A program made the translations under genes and the position numbers. A stretch of 16,068 nt of DNA, taken from the NCBI GenBank assembly GCA_001953115.1, contig LSSL01001925.1, positions 6,206-22,273 of the forward strand, written 5' to 3'. How positions within the stretch are numbered: position 1 is the first letter of the stretch; every line of letters begins with the position of its first letter. A model generated the notes under the pieces. It did no database searches, was not told the DNA's origin, and worked only from the letters and a program-made list of their open reading frames with translations. This stretch comes from Smittium mucronatum (Eukaryota; Kickxellomycota; Harpellomycetes; Harpellales; Legeriomycetaceae). Of the stretch, positions 1-8,502 are shown one piece after another.

Positions 1-3000
1 AATTGGTATTTTTTTAAGGTTTAATAGTTTTAAATTCAACCAGATTTGTGGATCTGGTAGGCATTTAATTCTATTTTGAAAGATGTCAGGTAATTTTTAA
101 GTTATTAATTGTTGTTTTTTGTGGGATTATTGGTTTATGTTTTGGCTGATTTGAGTTTTGGTAGATTTAAGTTGTGTTAGTTCTGTGAAGAGGTGAGCGG
201 GGGTTGAAAATTGAGTCATTTTAGTAATGACTTTTATTTTGTTAAATGTGTTTTATCACCGAGGATTCAATGATTGCATTATAGTGTTAAAGAAATCTAT
301 TTATTACAAATAATGTGCTTTTTTGATCAAGCGAAAATTATTCGTGTGTTGGAAAGACATATCACTCTGAATTTTTTTATTAGTTTTTTTGGATAATTAT
401 ATTTTAGTCATTATATTTTTTTATTTATGGAAAAAGATCAAAATAAACATTTAGCGTATAATTCTCATGTCCTGGATTATATTGAAAAAATCTCTTGAAA
501 TTTCCTCTCCTTTATAAATCAATAAGAGTATGCTGTGATAATAGTAGTATTGAATTAAGATAGAAAACCTTTTATGTTTATCTACTAGAAATTTACCTCT
601 TTTACATCCGAAAATATTGTGATATTTTTGACACAAAGGAAATACCACAAATAATTAAGGCCAAAAAAGAATATATTACCATATAATTATTGGTTTGATT
701 GGGATATGCAAGACAGTTTGCACTAGTGGATTGTTTTATTTTTGTGGTAAAAATGGTTGCAGATTTAAGTAATTTAGGTTGGCGATATTTGTTTAGTTAT
801 GTAATTTTATGTTATGTATTCATTGTAATAATTAAGCGATCGCGGTATTTTTGAGTTTTAAATATGTTAAAGTTGGTATTTTTTAGATTTTTTTTCCTGA
901 TATTTAAATAAAGTAAGTTAGAATTAATGGAATTTTATTTTTTATAATATTTAAAATTTTACAGAAATAGTATTTATAACAGAACAAAATTTGTGTATAT
1001 TTATTTTTAATTCCTGAAATTATTCTTTGGAATTTTTAATATATTTAATAAGTGAATATTTTCGATAATAATTATATAGTTTAGAATTTTTTTTAAATAT
1101 ATTTGAATTGATTGTAAAGATCTTATAATTTAATGGAAATATTTCGGGCTTTATTTTTATTTTTACTTTTTGAATTTAAGTTAGAACAAAAAATATTTTA
1201 TTTATTAGTGCTGTATAAACATTTAATTATTATTAAAATTTAGTAAAATTTTCTGAAAAAACATCTTGTTACTATACGGCCATGATTCATTTTATTAAAT
1301 TTTATAACCAAATTTTATGCGCTACGATAAAATTATACTTTTTGTAATCTCTTAATTTTAACTGTTGCATTTCATATTGGGTTCCATCAAAAAATTTATG
1401 TAATGTACTAAAATGAATTTCTCTTACATATTTAAAGAATTTGAATATATTGTTAAATAATAATAAAAAACGAAAACTTCAAAACTTTTTATAAAAAAAA
1501 ACTTTAGATTTATTTAGATTTATTAAATATAGAACAGTGATAAAGAATAATTTTATGATTTTTTTTTATTTATGATAGAAAATCATTTCAATATATAATA
1601 TTTATTTAGCTATCTGTTTTACTGTGACACTGGATCTACTTCCTTCTAATTAAATAAATCTAAAACATATCCCAGGAAGTTTTCTTAATACTATCAGTTA
1701 TCTTTGATAATATTTTTATTATTTATTTGGTAACTTAAATTAAATAAAAAATGAATTTACCAATCCTTATATAAATTTTTCATTATAATTATATAATCTA
1801 AACGCAAGAAGTTTTTTAAGACACGGTTTTATAATACTACCACTCCTTTTCCCAGATAATAAGTTTTAAAGCATCGAAATAACAAATAAATATCGATAAT
1901 AAAAAAAGGGATTTAAATTGATGATTATTTTTTTTACCATAATAAAGCTATTATTATTAAATGTATATTTTACCAAGACTAATAAAAAAATTTTAGAGTA
2001 TAAAAAAGGTATAATTATTTAATATATTAAAAAAAATAATCTGAGGTATTGAAGAATCCAAAAAAGATTATTAATCTTATTATTTTACTGGGATTTTTTT
2101 TTTGGATTAATGAATATTGAATATATATATTTTTTTTTTTGAAATTAATTATCATGATTTATTCCAAACTAATAAAAAAAATCAACGCAATTTAATTTAA
2201 TATTACATGAAAATTAACATTTTTCCCGGAATTAAACAATTTAGATTGTTTCATTTAAAAAGAATAGATTTGATTCCATTTAAATCAGCTCGATTTGATT
2301 AATTAAACATGATTTGAACAGGCAAAGCCTTAATAATTAAATTTTAAATTTGCAAAATAGAAAGGGTTTGGGCATAAATTAGTTGAAACCAACTATTTAA
2401 CATACAAGATAATTTCTCTATAGAAGTGATGCCAGAGTTATCATAGCACAACGGTGATTCTGGTGATATATTTTTTACATGGTCTTTAAATCCTAAAACC
2501 AACCAAATTTGTAAATATAAGATCTTTTAATATTAATTCTATCAAATTGAGCCAAAAAAAAAACAAGAATATTTTCGGTTTGGATACCTTTTCAATAATT
2601 AAACTTGCGGAGTAAAATATAAAATTGAATATAGATGAATCGATAAGACATGAAATCGTCCCTTTTAAAAAAATAAACAATCATTTTTATATAAAAAAAG
2701 TTTGAGATATAAATTTGTAAAATTCCTGAACGATTATTTTACTATAGCTATTTTCCAGTTGGTTTGGATAAGACTCCAGCTTTGCACAAATTAATCAAGG
2801 AATAAACTTTTGGTATAATAATTATACCAATAATTTTGCATAGATGGGTGAGTCTATGGCATACCAGACATCTTTTTCCTAGAAGCCTTATAGCATAATT
2901 TAAACTTAAAGTGCTATCGGCATAATACTGTGATAGTATTAAAAATTGTATTTAGTTTTCCAACTTAAGGATAATAAAAAAAATCATTTGCCACATCTAG

Positions 3001-3238
3001 TATTTTAAGCGAATAAAAAGCATATCGTTACAAAACGAGATTTTCCTTAAAACGTAAATAGGGAACTTTCATAAGTAAAACCCCTTGCGGGTCTAAGAAT
3101 CTCACAATTGTTAAATATTTTATTTACACATTCAATTTATTTATTGAAATTGAATTTACAAGATACAAACTATTAGAGGATCAATGAACTCAAAGATAAA
3201 TATACCTGTTTACTACCCTAATAAAACCAGTGGTTATT
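1..3238. other. AT-rich intergenic DNA without a supported gene
   Basis: I see no splice-linked reading frames or recognisable protein family in this 3.2 kb. The sequence is dominated by A/T homopolymers and short TA runs (for example around 2121-2140). Open frames on the minus strand at 451-648 and 2486-2680 are rich in Ile, Phe, Lys and Leu, as expected of AT-rich noise. Local structures are a G-over-C-skewed patch at about 101-220, an 8-bp GCGATCGC palindrome at 836-843 and a 21-bp inverted repeat at 2810-2830. Confidence 0.7.
2810..2830. repeat. Perfect 10-bp inverted repeat with 1-nt centre
   Basis: The arm TTGGTATAAT (2810-2819) is followed by a single A and its exact reverse complement (2821-2830). 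Palindromic short sequences are common in AT-rich DNA, but each arm here includes GG/CC bases. It could be a remnant of a small transposon end or a protein-binding site. Nothing nearby decides between these. Confidence 0.5.
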
Positions 3239-3407
3239 TTAACCCTTTCAGGGCCGATAGTTCAAAAAATGGCCCTCAACTTTAGTTCAATATTATTATT
3301 AGAATAATAATACTTGTATATTATTGGATACATAAAAGTATTGATCCAATTGAAGCAGAGTAAAACAAATACGATTTAGGCACAAATTTGGGCCCAGAAG
3401 GGGTTAA
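3239..3407. mobile_element. piggyBac-type MITE candidate with TTAA at both ends
   Basis: The left end reads TTAA (3239-3242) then CCCTTTCAGGGCC. The right end, reverse-complemented from 3407, reads TTAA then CCCCTTCTGGGCCC. The termini match at about 15 of the first 18 positions counting the TTAA. The 161 bp between the two TTAA sites contain no coding capacity. The interior holds a 10-bp inverted repeat (3291-3300 with 3303-3312). Duplication of a TTAA target and terminal repeats starting with CC(C) are the established signature of the piggyBac superfamily, so this looks like a non-autonomous derivative. No transposase is present in the window. The family call is inference from the ends alone. 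Confidence 0.62.
3291..3312. repeat. Internal hairpin of the MITE candidate
   Basis: A TATTATTATT arm at 3291-3300, a 2-nt AG centre, and a perfectly complementary arm at 3303-3312. It lies near the middle of the TTAA-flanked element, a common position for secondary structure in MITEs. It may equally be slippage-derived AT repeat. Confidence 0.45.
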
Positions 3408-3646
3408 GCCTTAGCTATGTTCAATTTGACTTAAAATTACACAATTTATGGCTTCATTTAACTCCTTTTAGAACCCTGCATAAAAAAATGGAAAGAAATC
3501 GGAGGGAAAAAAAGACCATAAATCCGAAAATCAGTTGAATACTTTTTTAAAAAAAATTAAATAAACGCAAGTTATTTAGTATTATAAATATTTTTGTAAT
3601 GTGTTTTGAACATAAATGTGATTATTGACCAATTTAAGGGGAAAAT

Positions 3647-4110
3647 GAAAAAAATTCGCTTCCTGATCAAAAAGTGTCACTGTTTGTCAGTGGTATAGAG
3701 CCAGAAATCTACAGTTTTTTGCCAATTTTGTAGAATAAATACAGTTCTATAGCTTAGGTCAGAAAAAATACACTTGTTTTGCAGAAAAAGATACCTAAAT
3801 TAATTAATATTGGCTAAGAAGCCATTGCTTTCCACCAATATTAATAGTTTGAAACCAAATTATATAGCAGTTGTCGAGAAAAAATGCACTTCCTGTCTAA
3901 AAATTTTTACTATTTACGTACATATATTAATCAAATAAACAGCTATTTTAGATAAATTATTGTTTTTATGGAATCTATCTTTAAATTTTGATCAAGAAAA
4001 AAGGCACTTTTTGTCCAAACAGTGGCCGTTTTATACTAGTAAAATGAGTTTGTGGCTAAATGAAGATCTCATCCGACAATTTTTTACTTTTATAATTACG
4101 GTTTTATTAC
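3647..4110. repeat. Degenerate tandem array, about 116-bp period, four units
   Basis: A core of the form GAAAAAAnnnnCactt followed by a t/g-rich stretch and an A-run recurs with G anchors at 3647, 3762, 3878 and 3996, spacings of 115, 116 and 118 nt. Units 1 and 3 share CTTCCTG at the same place in the core. Units 3 and 4 share a Tc(g/a)AGAAAAAA leader and TGTC. Unit bodies outside the roughly 35-nt core have diverged almost beyond recognition. The regular spacing argues for an old minisatellite or repeated module. I see no coding capacity running through the array. Confidence 0.5.
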
Positions 4111-4122
4111 ATAATTACATCA

Positions 4123-4137
4123 ATTAGATATGGATAA
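4123..4137. repeat. Target-site duplication, left copy
   Basis: The 15-nt string ATTAGATATGGATAA here recurs exactly at 4231-4245, directly flanking the poly(T)-started insert between them. Perfect flanking direct repeats of this size are typical of target-primed retrotransposition. Confidence 0.75.
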
Positions 4138-4230
4138 TTTTTTATTTTTTTTTTTTTACGGGAAATTTATTTTAAAGTTAATAAAAAGTTATAAAAACTA
4201 ATTTAAAAAAATTAAAAAAAGTGAAAATTT
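4138..4230 (-). mobile_element. 5'-truncated poly(A) retroposon fragment (copy A)
   Basis: Read on the minus strand, this 93-bp insert starts abruptly in AT-rich sequence and passes through TTTTAAATTAGTTTTTA. It ends in AAATAAATTTCCCGT followed by an A-rich tail of about 20 nt (4138-4157 on the plus strand). Exact 15-bp direct repeats flank it. Tail, 5' truncation and target-site duplication together indicate LINE-machinery retrotransposition of a SINE or a LINE 3' end. The same 3' terminus recurs at 11309 (copy B, one mismatch over the first 33 nt) and at about 15198 (copy C). No reverse transcriptase is encoded in the window. Confidence 0.72.
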
Positions 4231-4245
4231 ATTAGATATGGATAA
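4231..4245. repeat. Target-site duplication, right copy
   Basis: Exact repeat of 4123-4137. It contains the ATG (4238-4240) of the small ORF that follows, so the insertion duplicated that ORF's start codon context. Confidence 0.75.
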
Positions 4246-4411
4246 AAAATTCAATTATCTTTGCCAAAATCAACTTTTAGTATACGAAAATTTGGCTCCT
4301 GAATGTGTTAAGATAAATAATTATATTTTGGAAAATTTACCAAATATATTAAAAATATCTAAATCCATCGATGAGAAAAATCGGCTTTTGTTTCTTTGGG
4401 AAATAGCTTGA
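4238..4411 (+). CDS. Small ORF of unknown function, possibly an exon or gene remnant
   Basis: A 57-codon frame begins at the ATG inside the right target-site duplication (MDKKFNYLCQNQLL) and ends with LLFLWEIA and TGA. Residue composition is mixed (Asn, Glu, Leu, Cys, Pro, Trp), more protein-like than the Ile/Phe/Lys noise nearby. I recognise no family. The retroposon insert lies immediately upstream, so any original promoter or upstream exon has been displaced by about 108 bp. In the reconstructed pre-insertion sequence the same frame has a TAA a few codons upstream, so this ATG is a reasonable start. It could also be chance, or an exon of a gene whose other exons I cannot see. Confidence 0.3.
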   Translation: MDKKFNYLCQNQLLVYENLAPECVKINNYILENLPNILKISKSIDEKNRLLFLWEIA

Positions 4412-4618
4412 TGTTTGTGTTTAAATTTATGTAAATAAAATGCATTTATTACGTAATAACTAAGAAAATTAGTAATAACCTTGGTTAAAAAATATAGTTT
4501 TATTTCAATTTAGCCTTCATATTTCGGTCAAAAAAAATTGCATTAGTAATAAATAATTTCCATTGGGCTAATTTTTTAAATGGATGGATCGGGAAACTGT
4601 GATATCACGAATGGGAAT

Positions 4619-4888
4619 TCAATGCTTTTTTAGGCCTAGGAAAGGGTTACTAGCAATATTCCAATAAGAAAAATAAAGGTGAAAAGGTTTGTCGATGCTT
4701 CCAAAATATGATACTGATCTTGCCAGAGTGGAGAAATCATATAATGGATATGCATTAGAATTATCGTTATGGAAGTAAGGTGCATTTAATTTTTTACAAT
4801 TATCTGTCTCCATTGATTTTATTCTCATCAGAGTCCCTATATGTTGTTTATTATCAACTGCTTCCGCATATACGATGAGTTTATTCAA
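4619..4888 (-). CDS. Uncertain antisense ORF overlapping the P450 start
   Basis: An 89-codon frame on the minus strand runs from an ATG at 4888 (MNKLIVYAEAV...) to a TGA at 4619-4621 (...FLGLKKH). It has no recognisable domain, and its first residues are antisense to the first P450 exon. The segment is GC-richer than its surroundings, which suggests coding on one strand. The competing plus-strand reading is an upstream P450 exon at 4695-4774 joined through a GTAAGG...TTCTCATCAG intron. I consider the antisense gene the less likely of the two, but sequence alone does not settle it. Confidence 0.2.
   Translation of the reverse strand: MNKLIVYAEAVDNKQHIGTLMRIKSMETDNCKKLNAPYFHNDNSNAYPLYDFSTLARSVSYFGSIDKPFHLYFSYWNIASNPFLGLKKH
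4695..4774 (+). other. Possible upstream exon of the P450 gene
   Basis: A frame from ATG at 4695 (MLPKYDTDLARVEK...) stays open for 80 nt to a canonical donor GTAAGG at 4775. A 57-nt intron would end at TTCTCATCAG (4831). The downstream exon then runs through GTC CCT ATA... in the same frame into the ATG at 4875. This would give the P450 a 41-residue N-terminal extension ahead of its membrane segments. P450s of this type usually start close to the first hydrophobic segment, so 4875 stays the preferred start. The extension may be 5' UTR. Confidence 0.35.
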
Positions 4889-7396
4889 TAACCAGTTCTT
4901 TGTTTCCCTTTGTCTATTTTATTTTATATCTTTTCCTGCACTTGAATACTTTAACCTCTTGATCGTTTATGATGAATCGAGGTATTTGTATTCAATCTTG
5001 TCGGCTGTATCTTTAATCGTGCTTGTTTGTTCATATGTCAAATACGTCAAAAAAAGAATCTGTTCAAGCATTTCCCCACCTTACAAAAAGGTTCTTATAT
5101 TTTCTTTTCTCTTTAAAGAATTTTTAACTTACTAGATCCTTTATGATACTCTGTTTTCTGTATATGACGTTTAGAAAGTTTTCCCCAAGAGTCTGAGGTA
5201 TTCCCTTGGTTCCGATCTCTCCTCTGACATAGAGCTTAGTAAACCCATGCAGGAAGTATGCAGCTCCATTTTCTATTTATATTTCTTTTTGTTTCTTCTT
5301 TTACTATTCTCTTACTCTTCGGTTTTATTTAGGCCCAAGATGCTGGTAAATTGACTAGTTTGCACAAAAATGTTATATTAGGAAGCACATTTATAAGTGA
5401 ATTTATTTCTCAACCAGATACCGTTTTCAATGGAGAAAAGGGACAACACTCGGTAAAGCTATTTTTTAATTTAGATCACATATCTTTATTTACTAAAATC
5501 TTTTTCTTTAGACTTATGATTCGTTTTTGGCAGACAGTTTTTTTTTCAAAAACCGAGAAATTATGAATAAGCATTTTTTGATTTATATCAATCAAAATAT
5601 TCCCAGGTTGATTAGTTCCTTTGCTCCTTGGGTATCTGCATCAATCCACAAATATGTTTCTCAGTATTCAAAAACCTACTTTGGAGGTAAATATAATCTC
5701 GATAAGTGTTCTCTATTTGCTTAACTTCCATTAAATTTATTTTTCTTAGACGTAAAGGAGATATCTAATGTTAGCGATTTTTCTCAATGTATTATTGAAG
5801 AAATAGGTTATTCCCTTTTTTTTTTATCCCTCTTATTGACTATGCACTCCGTTATAAATTATATTTTATTTAAAACGTTCTAATTTATTTGTTTTTCAAA
5901 AGCATACATCACCATTTTCGGCAAGGTAGGATGCCATTATTACTATTTTAATGCTATACACGTAAAAGTTTTCATTACCTTTTTTTTCTTGAAAAATAGA
6001 CTTTTTCCGAATTATCCGAAGTAAGGATATCAGTAGAATCATTTTTAAACATCCAAATAACACGATTAAAACCTAGATCGGGAATTTTTGGTGAGCTTTG
6101 GTAATTTTTTTTTTATTTGTATGGGTTTAAGATTCCAGAATGCGATTTTATGATCCCTCTTTCTATTTTCAGGGATTTGATTAAAGTGTTTGTCGTAACG
6201 AATCGATTTAAACATCTTGAGAACTACCTCAAAAAACAGCTCAAGATACGGTCTAATTCTTCTTTGGGTTGTAAAAAATATGTATTACCAATTCTATTTT
6301 ATTTTAACACCCTATCTATTTTAATCTCACCCTCTTTTATTAAAATCTGCAATTTAAATAATATTTCCTGTTTTAGGATATCATTCAAGCAATAGCAGAA
6401 AATATGGAGGAATTTTCTATTTATGGTTTTCGCCAATTATCAATAGGTCTATTGTGCTTTTTCAAGTCATCGGCTCTAATTTTAACTCCAAGGTTAGAAA
6501 ATGTGTTTGTTTATCTATCTGTAAACCCAAAAGAACTGAGTAAGCTATTACATGAACAAAGCAAAATAATATCAAAACATGGAACGGATATCGATGCATC
6601 TATTTTGAACAAAATGAAACATCTAAGTGCTGCCATAAAAGAATCTCTAAGACTGTCATCCTCTGGAAGTAATAAAATTTATTCTCTGTCTTTTGAATCT
6701 TTTAAAACCTCATTTTATTTGTTTTTAAATCTGAAAATGGTTTTATAATCAATATATTACAAATTTATTTATCAAAAATGGATAGACTTTTGCCATAGAG
6801 TATTGGACACTGACTATGTTTTATCAAATGGTATGACTTTCCAGAAGGGAGATGTGTTATCAATGAACCTATTTTCGCACGTGAGGAACCCTCATTTCTT
6901 TGGAAATGATTCAAATATTTTCCGACCTGACAGAAATTTTGAAGACCATTCTGAATTTCCAGTAAGAATGAAACGATATTACACTTTTCCTAATTATTTT
7001 TTGGGTTTCATAATCACTTTTTTCGAGAATTTTATATATATTAATTTATTTGTTATAATTATATAGAATTTTAATGACCAAGATCTTGTGTGGGGGTATG
7101 GAGAGTAAGTTTTTATTTTATTAAGCCTGTAATGATTTTCGTATTTTTCTAATATTTTATAATGAGAAACTTAGCCATATTCATTCTTATATTTGAAACT
7201 TAGCCATAAATGCCCAGCGATTTACTATTCGTCAAGTGTATTGATCCTGGCAACAGCAGTGACTATTCGTAACTACTATTTATTTAACAATATTTATGGA
7301 AAGGATCCCAGCCATCCTGGTCTCCAAAACATTATTACCCCATCTCCAATGAGATCTAAATTATACCTTAAAAAGCACAGTGTGCTTTTTTACTAG
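4875..7396 (+). CDS. Cytochrome P450 monooxygenase, 12 exons, 526 residues
   Basis: Haem-thiolate monooxygenase, probably ER-anchored. Exons: 4875-5090, 5175-5255, 5333-5452, 5512-5686, 5750-5806, 5903-5925, 6000-6100, 6173-6281, 6377-6668, 6786-6961, 7067-7104, 7204-7396. All introns are GT...AG (59-117 nt) and joining them keeps one frame. Two hydrophobic segments lie in residues 6-65, then a SPP hinge. The K-helix ExxR is ESLR (about 383-386) and the PERF-type motif is FRPDR (about 437-441). The haem loop is WGYGDHKCPA (459-468) with Cys466 as ligand. Trp replaces the usual Phe, His the usual Arg, and Ala the final Gly. The I-helix (about 315-344) reads LLCFFKSSALIL and lacks the AGxDT acid-threonine pair, as in CYP7/CYP8-like enzymes. 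Length is normal for the family. Substrate is unknown; a sterol, fatty acid or oxygenated lipid would fit, but that is a guess. The start at 4875 could be extended upstream. Confidence 0.92.
7166..7208 (+). repeat. Duplicated 3' splice-site motif in the last P450 intron
   Basis: The string GAAACTTAGCCAT occurs at 7166-7178 and again at 7195-7207, 29 nt apart, each offering a CTTAG acceptor. The distal acceptor (AG at 7202-7203) gives the Cys-ligand exon in frame. The proximal one (AG at 7173-7174) is out of frame and leads to TGA at 7194-7196 before the cysteine. Confidence 0.7.
7370..7390. repeat. Perfect inverted repeat at the 3' end of the P450 ORF
   Basis: Arms AAAAAGCACA (7370-7379) and TGTGCTTTTT (7381-7390) around a single G. 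They span the codons for the C-terminal KKHSVLF just before the TAG at 7394-7396. In RNA the hairpin could form at the stop codon with a slightly larger loop. Confidence 0.6.
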
Positions 7397-7484
7397 TTTT
7401 AAACCTTTACTAGTCAGATATTAACCTTTGTATGTTTATATAATCCCTATTTTTTACAATTACTTGTATCCATAAAAATGAATG

Positions 7485-7490
7485 AATAAA
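7485..7490 (+). promoter_or_regulatory. Candidate polyadenylation signal for the P450 gene
   Basis: AATAAA lies about 90 nt after the stop codon, within an AATGAATAAATAAATAAG run. This is a plausible distance, but AATAAA is frequent by chance in DNA this rich in A/T. Confidence 0.35.
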
Positions 7491-8340
7491 TAAATAAGTT
7501 TCTACTCAAAAATGAAAACGAAAATTATAGGTAATCTTTTAAAACCGCTAAATCTTTTAAAAGAAAAAATATCATTTTGAGATAGAATATTTGATTTTTT
7601 AACTAAATTTTTCCTCTAATTCCATTAATGTATTTTTAAATTCCCAGTTTTTCCTATTTTACTCTGAATAAGAGTAATCCAAATGTAATCATATTTTTAA
7701 TTTTAATAATTTGTTAATTGAAGAAAAAGTTCGGTTTGTAATATATGATATAAAGGCTTAAAAATATGGGTAGGCATAATGGCATTTAATCTTTTTAATT
7801 TTTTTTATACAGAAAGAATGTGTTGAACTGGTTGATTACTGGGACTATCCCCACCCATTCACTTAACCAACCCTTTAAAGTGTCCTATTATCCATCCTCT
7901 CAACCATCCGACTCAACCGGATGAAAATTGCAAACGGAATTTGGAGAAATGGCATGCGTATGGTTTAGATGTATTACGGCCATTTTTACAGTGGATTTGT
8001 CGCTCTCCTCCTAATTTAGAACGATTTAGATCTCCTTAAAAAGAAATACCTTCACTTTCCTCTTTAATTTTTAGTGGATTTGCTTGTTTATATAAAGGTT
8101 TTTTTTTTGTTCTTTTTTCCAAAGATCAAAACCAAAAAAGGGGATGTAATTCGATCAAATAATCCTTATAATTGTATTTAAAAACGTTAGGGTATTTATT
8201 TGAAGAGATAAGTAGAGATGAAAACCAAATATAACGATGCAAAAAAAGTTCTTAAACAACCAGTTTTGGGTAGGTTGGGAATAAAAGAATATTTAATTCA
8301 AAATTGGCAACTAAAATAGCCGAAATTTCAAAAAGAAAAA

Positions 8341-8346
8341 TTTATT
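8341..8346 (-). promoter_or_regulatory. Candidate polyadenylation signal for DML1
   Basis: AATAAA on the minus strand, about 155 nt past the DML1 stop codon. Plausible by position only; chance occurrence is likely in this composition. Confidence 0.3.
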
Positions 8347-8479
8347 AATAAATTAAATTAATAACTCGATTTCCCTCACATCCTACAATCATTACCTCCT
8401 TTTCCCCATCCAGCAACCAAACAAAAATAAAATTATAGCGATGTTTATATAAAACTTAGTAGCAAAATAACAGAAGCGA

Positions 8480-8491
8480 GGGGGGGGGGGG
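8480..8491. repeat. Run of 12 G (12 C on the DML1 strand)
   Basis: A pure G12 tract lies 11 nt beyond the DML1 stop codon, in its 3' UTR, flanked by GCGA and TCAC. Long G/C homopolymers are rare in such AT-rich DNA. A second tract lies in the last intron at 8832-8842. Confidence 0.85.
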
Positions 8492-8502
8492 TCACGATTT
8501 TC

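Larger units (their letters stand above)
7397..8502. other. Intergenic region between convergent genes, with a GC-richer pocket
   Basis: This 1.1 kb separates the 3' ends of the P450 and DML1 genes. Most of it is AT-rich. From about 7810 to 8040 base composition is more balanced and stops are sparse in several frames. After a TTTTTTTATACAG acceptor-like site, one plus frame reads KNVLNWLITGTIPTHSLNQP and continues to a TGA at about 7921. Another reads through DENCKRNLEKWHAYGLDVL to RSPPNLERFRSP and a TAA at about 8040. The minus strand is also open in part. No ATG-led frame covers it and no family is recognised. It may be an unassembled exon set or a decayed gene. Confidence 0.4.

Noticed and set aside
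451..648. 65-codon minus-strand ORF with Cys and Lys/Arg residues, considered as a zinc-binding transposase piece
   Set aside because: Only one or two cysteines, no spacing matching a zinc ribbon, and no neighbouring coding sequence.
836..843. GCGATCGC palindrome as a regulatory site
   Set aside because: A single 8-bp occurrence with no neighbouring gene; no support beyond the palindrome.
2486..2680. 64-codon minus-strand ORF
   Set aside because: Composition is almost entirely Ile, Phe, Leu, Lys and Ser, as AT-rich noise gives. No splice partners or motif.
5351..5566. Continuous plus-strand ORF running through the third P450 intron
   Set aside because: Splicing at 5453-5511 gives the frame that continues through the next exons; read-through ends shortly after.
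6281..6395. Donor GGTTGT at about 6268 for the eighth P450 intron
   Set aside because: It gives the wrong phase. The GTATTA donor at 6282 keeps the frame and joins CKKY to DIIQAIAEN.
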